Shown here: positions 35,692 to 47,005 of the stretch, piece by piece | How the letters are laid out: each line of letters starts with the position of its first letter | How positions within the stretch are numbered: the stretch's first letter is position 1 | NCBI GenBank assembly: GCA_036971475.1 | Contig: JBAIZL010000428.1 | Span: 830,001 to 894,000, forward strand | Source: Prosapia bicincta | Lineage: Eukaryota > Arthropoda > Insecta > Hemiptera > Cercopidae | Length of the DNA stretch: 64,000 nt | Direction of reading: 5' to 3' | Translations under genes and position numbers: made by a program | The notes under the pieces: model-generated | What the model saw: the letters and a program-made list of their open reading frames with translations, nothing else | The model's database searches: none | What the model was told of the DNA's origin: nothing

Positions 35692-38147
35692 CACCATAAA
35701 TCTATTTATTGTTTGTTTAAAATCAATAATAGTTTACATCTATTTTTTTATCTTCAAAATAGATATCACTTTTAAACCTTTCCATTTACAGATTTACAAA
35801 ATCTATTATATATAGGAACTATAGTAAACTGATTAATAAGTAAACATTAGACATTTATAAATCAAGGGACCAATATTATTTACTTTTTAGAGGTAAATAT
35901 AAAACCTGCTTGATATATATGTTTTATGATTATCTTTTATTCCAATTAATTATTTATTATTAATTTATATACGTATTCTGTAATAGAAAGACTTGGTCAA
36001 GGCAAAGCATGAAGTCGTAATTTTATTTGCAACTATTATAGAATTCTAAATTATTTTAAAACGTCTTTTTATTTAAAAACAAGAATATTTTAGTTTTCTG
36101 TTTTCTTCAAATATTACGTCATACAAATTAAAACTCCTAATTTAAAGTATAAGGATTTTCTAGTGATTGGCTGGGCTTATTTCTTAATTGTTGTCACTTA
36201 TATTCAAGAAATACTTCAGTATAAGTATATAACTTATCCAAAGCAACATTTCTATCCCTCCTGCATAAATAATAGTAATATAATAGTAATAACGTATAAA
36301 AACGTGTAATAACAAACTACACGACGGAAGGAAATGCCTATATAATACGAATTAAAAGTCCATTTTATGAGATAATATACACCAAAAGTGGCTTAGAATT
36401 CACAGAGAGGCGAGTACTAATTTACATAAAGAAATTATTAGCATTAGAAGTATCAGAACAACGACTAAATTACTTAATATACTGACTAATTATAAAACAA
36501 CACTTTGTTCTTACATATGCTACTGTTGCTTACATTTAAAACTGTTAAACGTATTCGAAATAGCTCAATTTTTCAGATAAAATTGACCTTTTTCTTTAAA
36601 GACTTCACAAAAATTGATTATATCTTTAAAGCTTCACGTTCTCATAGTTTTAGATTTTAAACTTTTACATACATACATTTAATTTGTCTAAGTATTGTTC
36701 AATTTAAAAAGAGCGAATTCGCCCCAGGTTATAATATTTAACCCTTGTTTGATAATTTTCGTTCTACAAACAATTCGATTTTAACTGCTGCCGATAATAA
36801 TAGGACAAGTATCACCAAAGATCGGTTATTGATGAACCATGAATTATTATGATCTTTCGTGCCTCAAAAGAGGAAGCTTATGCAAGTCAGTAAAGCAACC
36901 ATTAATTCTCTTTATCTGGAACAGTCGTGGAAAAAATCAGAATTAATGGAAATTAGCTAGGCAATGATAAATAACCATAGAAGTTCACTAAAATTAAAAG
37001 TTTATTCTTAACCGCGTTCCAAAAAAATAAGTCTATGTTAAATTTTAAGTGCCAATTTCCAATGACACTTGCAAATAAAGTAGCTCTCAAGTTAAGAATA
37101 AATTTTTAACTGTTAACTTAGGCTCAAATGACTGTTATTATACAAAATTGAACTCCAAACGCTTCGTTCATAACTCTTTTTTATCTATTACAACGGAGAA
37201 GTCATTAATGTTAAAATTTCTCTTGTCAAGTAAGTTTGTCTTTCCTGGAAATAACATATCGATATATTTCAGGTAAATAGATTTTGCAAAAAAATCTTCC
37301 CACTTATGGATGTTGTTAGAATTTGTGTCCTTAAATGTCTTCTGGGGGTCTATAACCCATACAAATTAAACCTGATTAAATTAAACTATTATTGCAAGGA
37401 TTTCATTTTTAAAAAGAACTATATTCATAAAACATACTCAAATAATTAATTTCACTAGTTTATATATTGTAGTTCCTTTCATAATTTAAAGCTCTAATTA
37501 AAGCGATTTGTATATACTATATAATGTATTTAGTTAAAACTTGCTTCAATGAAGAAGTCAAACTCCTCTTGGTTATAAGAACTAATGAAAGTTGAACTAT
37601 AATGTCCGCGGTTGCTGAAAAAAATGGCTGCTACAAGAATAAATTACTTTTTATAGAAATGTTGAGATGCCTCAGGTGAGCGCCAACTCGGCCCATTAGC
37701 GTCATCGTCTAAACCACTAAAATTATGTCGTCATTATAAATTTCCTTAGCAGAAATAAATTTACATCCGTTCTCATTAAAATTTGTTCCGTGAAGCAAAG
37801 ATTTTAATTAAAAAGAGAGGGGAAGCGTTGAAATGCTTCACAAATCTTGTTGCTTCACACACTTGCATTAGTTAAATACGTTTTACTTTATTGTACGCAG
37901 ACATGATATACACACAACACGTCGTATAAACATTATTTCTTCAGTGCTTTCAAAATATTATCAAGAAATTTTAAATTCTTTTATTTTCAGATATCTCTTT
38001 ATTTACACAGGTCTGAGAAACCAACTACCACAACTAATAATAAGACCTGCCTAAGAAACAATTAATCGTATGAGCAAACATTATTACACGCAAATAATAT
38101 TTATATAAGTAATATGTTTAAGGTAATATATGAATAAATATATAAGC

Positions 38148-38152
<5 letters not shown>
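35685..38152. other. AT-rich unique DNA, no gene recognised
   Basis: No open frame of note, no repeats I can define and no recognisable motif. Around 37610-37720 composition is slightly richer in G+C. Confidence 0.55.

Positions 38153-38203
<51 letters not shown>
38153..38203. repeat. (TA)n microsatellite inside an imperfect palindrome
   Basis: A TA run is bordered by related inverted words (GAATAAATATATAAGCTATAAA on the left, ACTTATATATAGTTTATTTATA on the right). The whole of about 38125-38230 could fold on itself. Confidence 0.9.
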
Positions 38204-38204
<1 letters not shown>

Positions 38205-38330
38205 CTTATATATAGTTTATTTATATACTTCATAAACTAATTATCGCTTACTATTTATTAGGAATATACTGTGGTTGAATTTAATAATAAATACACAAAA
38301 ACCTCTTAACCACAAACGTTCTTTATTTTA

Positions 38331-38373
38331 CCCTTATGTACATTTCAGTTACAAAGTAACCATCCTCAGAGGG
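38331..38373 (-). ncRNA. Hammerhead-ribozyme-like motif in left arm of the PLE palindrome
   Basis: This is the exact mirror of the plus-strand motif at 38405-38447, with the same core, stem and self-complementary segment. If the minus strand is transcribed, the same fold is available. Confidence 0.5.
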
Positions 38374-38404
38374 ATAACATACAAAGACAGTCTTTGTATG
38401 TTAT

Positions 38405-38447
38405 CCCTCTGAGGATGGTTACTTTGTAACTGAAATGTACATAAGGG
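38405..38447 (+). ncRNA. Hammerhead-ribozyme-like motif in right arm of the PLE palindrome
   Basis: In order: CCCU (38405-38408); CUGAGGA (38409-38415), matching CUGANGA; one extra U; helix II GGUUAC/GUAACU with a UUU loop (38417-38431); GAA (38432-38434); self-complementary AUGUACAU (38435-38442) as a possible helix III formed in a dimer; A (38443) as the UH cleavage base; and AGGG (38444-38447), which pairs with CCCU as helix I. Hammerhead motifs are known from Penelope-like elements. The single departure is the unpaired U between A9 and helix II, which could weaken or abolish activity. Cleavage is not shown. Confidence 0.5.
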
Positions 38448-38506
38448 TAAAATAAAGAACGTTTGTGGTTAAAAGGTTTTTGTGTATTTATTATTAATTA
38501 TCGCTT

Positions 38507-39403
38507 TATAAAATAATAATAAATCTGAATTAAGATGAATATAAATAGACCTATATGAACATTAAACGTGTTTTTTTAACGCTTGTAATGAGTTGGTTTT
38601 ATTTTCAAGCAATATAATTTTTGTATTTTTATGGCTCATTTATTCGTTGTTTTCATGGTAACATTCACAATTTTACTAACTAATTGTTACCCAGTTGAAT
38701 GTTTTGTAATTTGTTTTGTGTGTTATTATTGACCTGAAAGTAAAATTTATAAAAACGTGCATGTACATTAGATGTTAAAAACTAACTTCCTTTATTAGAA
38801 AAGTATTTAGGTAAAGTTTAATTATCGTAAATGCTCCTGAAATATTTCATTTAGATAGTTAATAGTTAGTATTTCCATAGCTTAAATTTAATATAATAAT
38901 AAGTTATAATACAAGTCTAAGCCTACATAATCTTAATATACGATAATGATTTTAACACAAAAATATAACCTGTAAAAGGATAAACCACCTTCAGTTTTTA
39001 TAGGGAAACCACTCTATTTCAATTTTCACCAGATAACCAATTTCTTAGGATGTGTATTAAAAGAAAAATTGCCATTACTAAAGAAAACATCTTCCAACAA
39101 CTTTGGTAGGAACACCTGAACCCATTAACCTCTCAGCTCTTTCAACGCCTAATGTGCAATGATAAAGGTCAAGTGTTGTTTCACAACCAGTGATCTGTGA
39201 GTTGAAGGAAATGTTCATGATCTTTAAGTTGGCAAAAAATTTGATGATCTGATTGTTGGTGGAAATATTGATGATATGAATGTTGTTAAGCATGTAATGG
39301 CTTGTGTGCTGGCGGAAATTTCTTTGAGCTTTGTGTTGACGGAAATGTTAACGATATCTTATAAAACAACTATTTTTAATACTGTTAAGGAAATTTTCGA
39401 TAG
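38507..39403. other. AT-rich unique DNA, no gene recognised
   Basis: Near 39150-39330 the words ATGTTCATGATCT and TTGATGATCTGATTGTTGGTGGAAAT suggest a weak 50-60-base repetition, too degraded to define. A minus-strand frame at 39078-39293 has no domain. Confidence 0.45.
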
Positions 39404-39467
39404 CACACACACACACACACAAACAAACAAACAAACACCCCCCCACACAGCCACAAACAAACACACA

Positions 39468-39527
<60 letters not shown>

Positions 39528-39561
39528 TATATACACACACACGCGCAATAACACACACACA

Positions 39562-39614
<53 letters not shown>
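39404..39614. repeat. Compound (CA)n-(TA)n microsatellite
   Basis: An interrupted CA-rich stretch with CAAA and CCCCCCA interruptions runs to about 39562. An uninterrupted TA run follows from 39565 to 39614. Periodic TH/HT peptides on the plus strand and CV peptides on the minus strand are products of the repeat, not genes. Confidence 0.97.
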
Positions 39615-39616
<2 letters not shown>

Positions 39617-39936
39617 CGGATGTTAGGTAGGTATGACTAGTTATTATCAATTATCTTCTTTTTTGAGAAGTTGCAAACAATTTTGTCTTGAAAGTATATC
39701 AAATTATCCCTGTTTGTTCACTTTAGCGTTCTGGCAACAAAGTTCATAACTTCAGCTTTTTATGTGTAAGCATTGACTTTTTATTGAGATTGTCTTTCAA
39801 AACTAATGCATTATTTTAGTTTAAACGAGGCTTAACTTATTAAATTTTAAACGTAAATGCATAGTATACAGAATCTGAAGTTCGTGGAAATATTTTCCAA
39901 AATTCTATTCTTAAGGCTGATCACCATAATTACTTG

Positions 39937-39939
<3 letters not shown>

Positions 39940-39986
<47 letters not shown>

Positions 39987-40001
39987 TTCTCCTTTCTCTC
40001 T
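39940..40001. repeat. (CT)n microsatellite, imperfect at right end
   Basis: A pure CT run of about 40 bases degrades into CTTTCTCTCTTT. On the other strand it is a GA tract. The 325 bases to its left hold nothing I can name. Confidence 0.96.
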
Positions 40002-41843
40002 TTTTCATTCAACGTATACAAAATGTAATTCATTTTAAGAAATGATCAGTTTGTATACATCCCATATGCTTTAAATTTATATGCATACCTCTTCCACTTT
40101 GCTGTTACAGATCATGTCTACTTTAAAGACACGGACTTTTACTAACCCTGCCTTTATTCCAGCTACATCTCTTTATTCTTCTTCATACACAAGAGTTTAA
40201 CGAACGTTTCAACTCTTGAATGTAACTCCAAGAAGATGTAAGTTTTCAGATGCAATCCTGCACACGTTAGCCACATCCTATATTCCAAATCCTATATATA
40301 AATATCCTTAACACTCCTATCTCTTACGCACTCTCATTTCTCAGTCCTAACATGAGACTACAATAGGATAAATACGTGCTGTTCGTCTCAGAATAGAAAC
40401 AAGTAAAATTAACGTTCCTCAATAGTTTCTAGGTTAAGAAGCAAGAACTTTGTTTCTGTTACAACTGTAATTTTTTCGATTGAGTAACCCTCAGCAATGT
40501 TTTTTTTTAAAATGAGCTGTAGATATTTAGAAATAATTACACTTAACGAAAACTGAAGTCTCTTCATGGCGATTAATCGCTGGTATTATCGGTTTCGGCA
40601 ACAGCTCACGACTCCGTTTCCATGGCAACTACTTCCTAACAAGCCTTCTACGACCTAGTTACACCTTGGACCGTCTGATTGTAAAGGTCAACATTTCAAG
40701 ACACGAATCGGACCTTTGTTGGTTTTGTGTTAACCAGTTATTGACTGCAGTGAAATGTGAGGCTCAACAATATCCGTTACTGATGGGATTTGTCTTAGTT
40801 AAGAAGAGTTTGTGTTGTGTGTGATCATGAACTTGGGATTACATTTCTGACGTCACGTCTGCTGACAAAATTAGCTAAACTTGTACAAAAAGGGAGGAAT
40901 TACCAGATTACTAATGGTAAATCAAGAGAGACATACTGAAAAAAGAGAAAGGAGTGAGAAAGAGGCAAATATAGACTATAGTATTAATATTTTTGTTATT
41001 CCCTATTCAAAAGCTGGAATGAACTCAGACGTTTTCTATATTTTCCTACATTCTTTAGACGTTCATTGGTTTTCACAAACTTTTTAAATGCCACTGAGTT
41101 TTTCTTTCTTTCTATGCGCGTTTTGCTTAATCCGGTGTGTCTTCGTCTTTGATTAAATCAATTTTTACCGTTTAAAATTAATTCAAAATTCTTATTTTAC
41201 TGGACACAGAAAGATATTCGTTAAAACTGGATCTATGTTTATAGTGGAACTTATTTTTAAGACCAAAAACTATTTAGACCCAATCACTAAAGAAAATTTT
41301 ACAGGAGTTTTAAATAAATTAACTATTTATGTGTCACCAAACAAATAGAAAGGTTAAGTCGAAAGTTTTCGAACGCGTAACGTGCTGAGCAGTTGTTGGT
41401 TTGGCAACATTTAAACTACCATTTTCTCCAAAATATTTTGTCTTTTTCGTTTTTAGCGGTGATTTAATATTTACTTGGCTGCAAAACTGCATTGCCGTGA
41501 AAAACAAATAATTTCTCTAAGAACCACATTTCCCATTATTTTTACATCTAACTGAACGTGAGGTAGGTAGTAACTGTTCCATGTTTAGAAACTGCAGCAG
41601 GTAATCTTACCATTTCATTGCTCCGGGCACTGCTTCGCCGCCTCTCATCATTGTGTATCTATTGGTTGTGAATTTGAGGAAACCTGAGAGTTTTCGACGA
41701 ATGTTTCTTACTGCTCGTAACTTTCTCTAGCAGAGTGAGATTTAACAAACGTCAGTTCAGCTTTTATTTGATCAAAACCCTAGCAATTTTGTATACTTAT
41801 ATACAACTAGAAAAATTCAAATATATAAAACAGAAATTGGGTC

Positions 41844-41847
<4 letters not shown>
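40002..41847. other. Unique DNA, no gene recognised
   Basis: It contains the X-box pair listed separately. A 68-codon plus-strand frame at 40881-41087 has no domain. The remainder is mixed to AT-rich. Confidence 0.5.
40591..40629. promoter_or_regulatory. Perfect RFX X-box with a second X-box-like site
   Basis: GTTTCCATGGCAAC at 40616-40629 is, on the minus strand, GTTGCCATGGAAAC. This matches the RFX-factor X-box GTNRCC(N0-3)RGYAAC on both half-sites. GGTTTCGGCAAC at 40591-40602 reads GTTGCCGAAACC on the minus strand and is a weaker spacer-less version. X-boxes often mark cilia genes and some enhancers; no gene is visible nearby, so function is inference. Confidence 0.35.

Positions 41848-41886
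<39 letters not shown>
41848..41886. repeat. (TA)n microsatellite
   Basis: An uninterrupted TA run of about 39 bases. Confidence 0.96.
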
Positions 41887-41891
<5 letters not shown>

Positions 41892-42161
41892 ATTTATTTT
41901 TATACTATTAATGTTTACCTGGTGGGACTTAAGGGTTTGTCGGGCTGCCAAAATGTATTATTAAGCAGCAGCCAACAACTGTTTTTTTTTTTATTATTTG
42001 GAGTAAATAAGTATTTACGTTCAATTTGAGTACTGATAACTAGGAGAAACACTTTTTTTTATATATACCTCTAGAAAGGTGGCGGAACCGGTTGAGCTAG
42101 ATTACTGAAGAATTTCTCTATCGCGAATAACATTCTTTCCAATCGTCCTTTTATCATCACA

Positions 42162-42540
42162 ACAACCAGCAACCAAATGTTGTTAGTGTTAATTAGTTCA
42201 ACCAGTAACCAAGTCGTATTAGTGAGCATTAGATCAACCACCAACTTTATGCTAATAGTGGCCATCAGATCAATCTGCAACGAAATGTTAGTGCTCATGA
42301 GAAGAACCAGCAACCAAATCCCAATAGTGAACATCAGATCAATATGCAACTAAATTTTAGTAGTGGTGATCAGATAAACCAGCAACAAGTTGGTAATAGC
42401 GGTCGTTTAAACAGCAATCAAGTACTAATAATGGTCATCTGATCAACCAGCAACCAAATGGTAGTAGCGGTCATCAGACCAACCAGCAACCAAATGGTAC
42501 TATTGTCATCAGATTAACCGACAATCAAATGCTAGTAGTT
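42162..42540. repeat. 36-bp minisatellite, about ten degenerate units
   Basis: The unit reads roughly CAACCAGCAACCAAATGGTA followed by GTAGYGGTCATCAGAT (36 bases). The clearest copies are at 42436-42510. Because 36 is a multiple of three, the minus strand stays open in one frame (42071-42349) and encodes a 12-residue periodic hydrophobic peptide around LLVxLMxTNxxW. I read this frame as a repeat by-product. It has several mismatches per unit, and no signal of a gene start. Confidence 0.9.
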
Positions 42541-43967
42541 AGTGCTGAGCCTCACTGAGAGTAAATAGATAACTCAGCAGGCTTTTTACCATCTTCAAAT
42601 ATAATTTAATTAGAAATGTGAATTTGATCCCACAAGAAAAATTGGTCGACACTGAGAAACCAAATTCCATTCCTTACAACAGAGAAGTGCTTGGAAACAA
42701 AACTTTTGCTATAGAGCACAAATTTTGGAGCTGTGGCGAACATTTCCAATAGTTAAACATGACGGTTTATTCTACTTCTATTTTTGTCTTCAACTAGAGG
42801 TTGATTGAAGGTTACGTTAAAATCAATTTTATATACAATCCTATTTATTGAATAAAGTCGTATTTTTTTATTAAATTATGTGAGAACGAATAATTTTATA
42901 CAAGAGCTGTTTTCATTACTTGTTATTTTACTTTCTGCTCCGTAAAACATGTAGCTATTAAAAACTCTTGATGGTAGCGTTACCTTCTTACCCACCTCTT
43001 AATGACGCGTTATTATACTTTGTGAACAACGGTTTTTGACGGTAATACTACTGAAATTTTTATTTTCATGAAGTAAACAGTAGTTTGTATTGTAAAAATT
43101 GATTTTATTGGAATAACATTGTGTATTAGTGCAAGGGATATAGCTCGACAGATCCTGTTATAGTATCTGCCTTTATAATCGACATAGCCGACCTGCCTCA
43201 AGAAGCCGTGTCTGTAATTTTACCGCCGGCCTAGCTATCAGGATTATGACAACATTCCGCCCCGATCAAGCTTCAATAATGACTTCATGAAGACTGAGAA
43301 CTCCTTACAAAATTCCATTCTATCCGGAGGAGTTGCGGAAGATCGAAGACTAAAAAAATGGAAAATAATATGCAAAACTTAAATACGAAGAGATAAAATA
43401 GAGACAGTTTACTTGTATCATATGAAAAAAATAAAGAGTAGATATCCTGAAAGATTTTGGAAAGAGTACCCATGAAAATGTGGAAAGCGGACAATCGCGT
43501 TAAAGCTGGAGGAGAGACGTAGATTAAGCGATGGCAAAACGAAACCTAGAAGATATAACTTTGAATGGAATAGATTGGAATATAAAATAGGAGAAGCAAT
43601 AAAGGTGCAGAATAAAGCCATTTAAAAAGTTGTTTTTTAAAATTTTTTAAATCCCTAAGATTATGAGCTACAAAATACGGCTTATTGCTTGTTATATTTG
43701 ACAGAAAATAAATTTGAATAAGTTCAAACATTAGTATCTAAGAAAATAATGTTATCCATTACTCTTAATAAATCTCAAATTTTCCCATCCCTTCTACATA
43801 ATCCAGAAACCAGTTTCTAAATCGCTTTTCAAAACAATTAATAACTTACAAAGACCCTGGTGCCACCGGTCGACAAACAATGGGACTGGATGGGGATTAA
43901 TTTAAATCGATCTGCGACTGAATGCTATCGAGGTTTTTAATCTGTTAAAAGATTCCAATGGCAGAGG
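42541..43967. other. Unique DNA, no gene recognised
   Basis: Several overlapping minus-strand frames of 60-69 codons lie at 43013-43731. They are F-, L-, I- and S-rich and reflect purine-rich plus-strand sequence. No domain is recognisable. Confidence 0.45.
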
Positions 43968-44180
43968 TCAGTAAAGACAAACCTGGACACTGACCTCTGT
44001 CAAGGTGTACGGGTCATCGACTTTCAAATTAAACTTCTGTTCTGGTATTTGTATGGATGTGTTCCCGACGTTACCCTGACTTTGTGTAGGATGATTAATG
44101 GAAGAGGGTTTAGAGGCAGGTGCTTCGGTCCAATATGTAAATACCGTGATCAAGTGGAGCCTTCTAGGATTTCAATTTAC
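43968..44180 (-). other. Possible coding exon, unassigned
   Basis: The minus strand is open from after a TGA near 44178 down to 43968. The composition is balanced and the residue mix looks like a disordered protein segment (SKPSSINHPTQSQGNVGN) followed by IQIPEQKFNLKVDDPYTLT. At its 3' side GAG|GTCAGT and CAG|GTTTGT are plausible donor sites in the minus direction. At its 5' side AATCCTAG is a weak acceptor with a poor pyrimidine tract. Overlapping plus-strand frames (44049-44373) show that openness is not specific. I recognise no family. Confidence 0.2.
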
Positions 44181-45954
44181 TCTAACGCCTACTTTAGAAG
44201 TTATAGCGGACACAAGTCACCCGAGATACACCGCCATAAAGACTCTTATAGTCTCTCAGATATCTCTTGTGTTTTGGCCACACATATTCCATTTTTCATT
44301 ATATTCATATATATTCGGAGGGACTAATAAATATAAAATGTTTTATTTTATATTAAAATTCGCTTATTTCTAAATTTTACACTCTTTAAATACAAATACA
44401 AATATACATAAATATTATAGTCATGTATAAAATGTACCATATACGTTACGCTCCACTACTCGATAGTCGACATGTGAGTTTTTTTTCATTTAGTCTTTAT
44501 TATTAATAGTTACAATGCCCTCAATGTTTAAGTAGAGTTATCAATATAAAATACTCTTAAATAACCTCTTCTTATGAATAAGAAATAAGCGCATAGTATG
44601 ATTTAGTTAAACCTGAGAAACTGCAGGTATCTGTATCTAGTAAAGCAAAATAACATTTTCCGTTTTAGTCTTCATCTGAAATAATTCTAATGAATTGCAT
44701 TTAAAAAGTTATTTTTGTTTTAATAAAACTGTTTTTCATCAGCCATCTTGTACAAATATAAGGTATGATGTCCGACCATTGGCTCTTGGAGTGCATCCAA
44801 CCACTCCGACATTTGTATTAAATTGTAATATAAAGCAAAGTAGCAAAAAAATAGTTCTTACACCGTCGCATGTTTTCGTCAACAACATAAAATTATTAAA
44901 ATTAAAAATTATTATATTTCGTTGTTTTCTTTTACATACTTTTAGACATATTTTATCTACTAGTATTTTCATCTGAATTGGATTTATACAGTCATTTAGG
45001 TGTAAACTATAAAAACTGGTTTAAAAAATAAAAATATCTAGTCTCGACTAATTTGCAAGCAAATTTTTAAAACTTTGTGTTTTCACAAAAACCAGTACAA
45101 GATTGGTATGAGTAATGTAAAAAGATTTTAATTAAACAAAATTTTATCAATTAATTTTACTATTACAGCTATTTATTTTTTTATTTAAGAAATACGTCAA
45201 CTAACATATTCTGACATAGGCTATAAGTAATAATATGGTACAAGAAATAGCCCTTAGCCTTCTGTAAATCCGAGGGGATGCTTCAAAACATCCCCCGAAT
45301 ACCTTCCCTCATCAAACCGTGACCAGATTAGTTTTAATAACACCTGATATTTTTTGTCGGACCGGTTTCCCTTTACAGCATTCAACGACTATGTTATTCC
45401 TTTTTATGATTTCTTTCTTATTTTTAAAGACATATAATGAGTTAAAATTACGGTTTGTTATTGAAACGTGTCAGCGTTAATTTGCGTTGAAATCACTTCA
45501 TCCTAGCGATCGCCTTAGTACTGCTTAATGCAAACAAATTGCTTGCAATTAATCTATCGTTACGAAAACACCTTTCCTTTCGCAGCACCGATCTTGATTA
45601 AATTAACGCGTAGAGTAAGAACTAATTAATAACAAGAACAAATAATGAAGATTTAAAGGGAAAGTCGCAGTTTTCCTTTCTTACTTTTAATTACTCGGCG
45701 TTTCCCCCGAGAGAAGCCGACGTACATAATCGCCGACGGAATAACGACAGGGAGGAGAAAGGAGCCGCCATTTGTAGTAAAAGGTTTTCTGAGAATGGTG
45801 TTATGTTTGTTATTGTTGCCAGCGAGAAAGCCAGAAGTGAATTAAAATATTTAGATAAAATAATTATAAAACTTTTCAGGCTCCAGTAAATCTATAGGTC
45901 ACACATTCACCGTATGAACATGTCATTATTTGAGAATTTTATAAAAAATATCGA
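44181..45954. other. AT-rich DNA with a more complex segment at 45450-45850
   Basis: The segment 45450-45850 has CpG-containing words (GCGATCGCC, CGGCGTTTCCCCCGAG, CCGACGTACATAATCGCCGACGG) among homeobox-like TAAT words, and no open frame. This composition is typical of candidate conserved enhancers. Frames near 44695-44976 overlap on both strands and look like chance. Confidence 0.4.
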
Positions 45955-47005
45955 CTAAGCTACGTCCTAACTATGCCAAATGGTGCCGACCGAGTGTAGA
46001 CGAATCTTGTCAAATGACATCGGCCGGAACCAAACGTAACCCGAACCAAATAGGTACGGGTAAAAGAAAACCTGAGCCAAATGAAATGTGGACGTGTCGG
46101 CCGACTGTTCAGTCTGCCTCGAATTGCTTTTTGAGTGTTTCTATTGCTAGGATTTTGGTTTGCTCATTTAATTATGTTTTTATTATTATTTATAAGTTAT
46201 GAATTGGAGTGTTGAAGAAACAATTTCTTTCATTGATATGTTCCGCGAGCGTATTTTACTTTGAGATCCTACGAATCCAGAGTATAAACAATCGAAATAA
46301 ACGACACGATGCAACTGTCTAATAGAAATTACGGTTTCATTTACTATTGACAAACCAGAACTTTGTTCCTTAACATATTCTTATAGCGCTGCTATAAGGG
46401 CTTCACAGACCGCTGGTACAATGTACGATATTGCCTGCCTCGCTATCTCGATCAGGTAGTCTAATGAAACATAGGAACTGCCAGCTACGAGAAAACGCAG
46501 TGTTATTGCAAGACGCTGGCTGACTGGAATAGCTTGTCTGAATGGCGTGTTTTTTTAAAAATTATTTTCAAGGCAACCATACTTTCAAAATCGGATTTCT
46601 TCATTCTAAAGACATTTGGAAAACCTTATCACATGTGTATTCTAAGTTCAACTCATCAACATCATCAAGCCCTAAATCCTCCAAAGTAATTCCTCCGTAC
46701 TATATTTTTTATCGCCTCGTACAAGACTGGACTTAACCCAAAACCTCTTTGTGCGGCGATGTCAAAGACGCTGCTGACTTCAAGACGTTGCTAACGCCGC
46801 TGCAGCTTCATCAGAATCACTTTTTATTAAATTTTTCAATTAAAAATAAATTTAAATATGAAAACATATGTTTTAAACTACGTGCTTCAATAAGATTCAT
46901 CTGTGGCGCTCGACACGTCTTCACATACTCAGTAATGTGGACAGGGCAAAAAGCCGACCATGCTGTTAAACAATGCCTGTCGGCATAGTGTAGACATGCT
47001 TTAAG
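45955..47005. mobile_element. Possible non-autonomous DNA transposon
   Basis: The left side (about 45955-45990) reads GTCCTAACTATGCC then GGTGCCGACC. The reverse complement of the right side (about 46980-47005) reads GTCTACACTATGCCGACAGG. GTC and ACTATGCC are shared, as imperfect terminal inverted repeats would be. Subterminal words GCCGAC, GTGTAGAC and ATGTGGAC recur near both ends, as in hAT-like elements. No target duplication is secure. Frames inside (46014-46202, 46542-46736, 46749-46988, all +) have no transposase motifs. Confidence 0.3.

Larger units (their letters stand above)
38250..38494. mobile_element. Near-perfect palindromic Penelope-like element tail with 12-bp target duplication
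   Basis: The arms at about 38280-38387 and 38391-38498 are almost identical reverse complements around the 3-base centre CAG. The element is flanked by TAATTATCGCTT at 38238-38249 and again at 38495-38506, the latter overlapping the outermost arm bases by a few positions. Each arm carries CCCTCTGAGGATGGTTAC, GTAACTGAAATGTACATA, AGGGTAAAATAAAG and CGTTTGTGGTTAA. A related tail without the inverted partner lies at 54.99-55.12 kb. The near identity of the arms suggests a recent insertion or arm-to-arm conversion. There is no coding sequence. Confidence 0.85.

Noticed and set aside
39348..39650. Open frames of 67-100 codons over the CA/TA tract
   Set aside because: They are translations of dinucleotide repeats (TH, CV and YI peptides) on both strands.
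40590..40605. GTTGCCGAAACC as another PLE tail core
   Set aside because: No CTGANGA-like word, inverted partner or tail sequence surrounds it. It is better treated as an X-box-like word.
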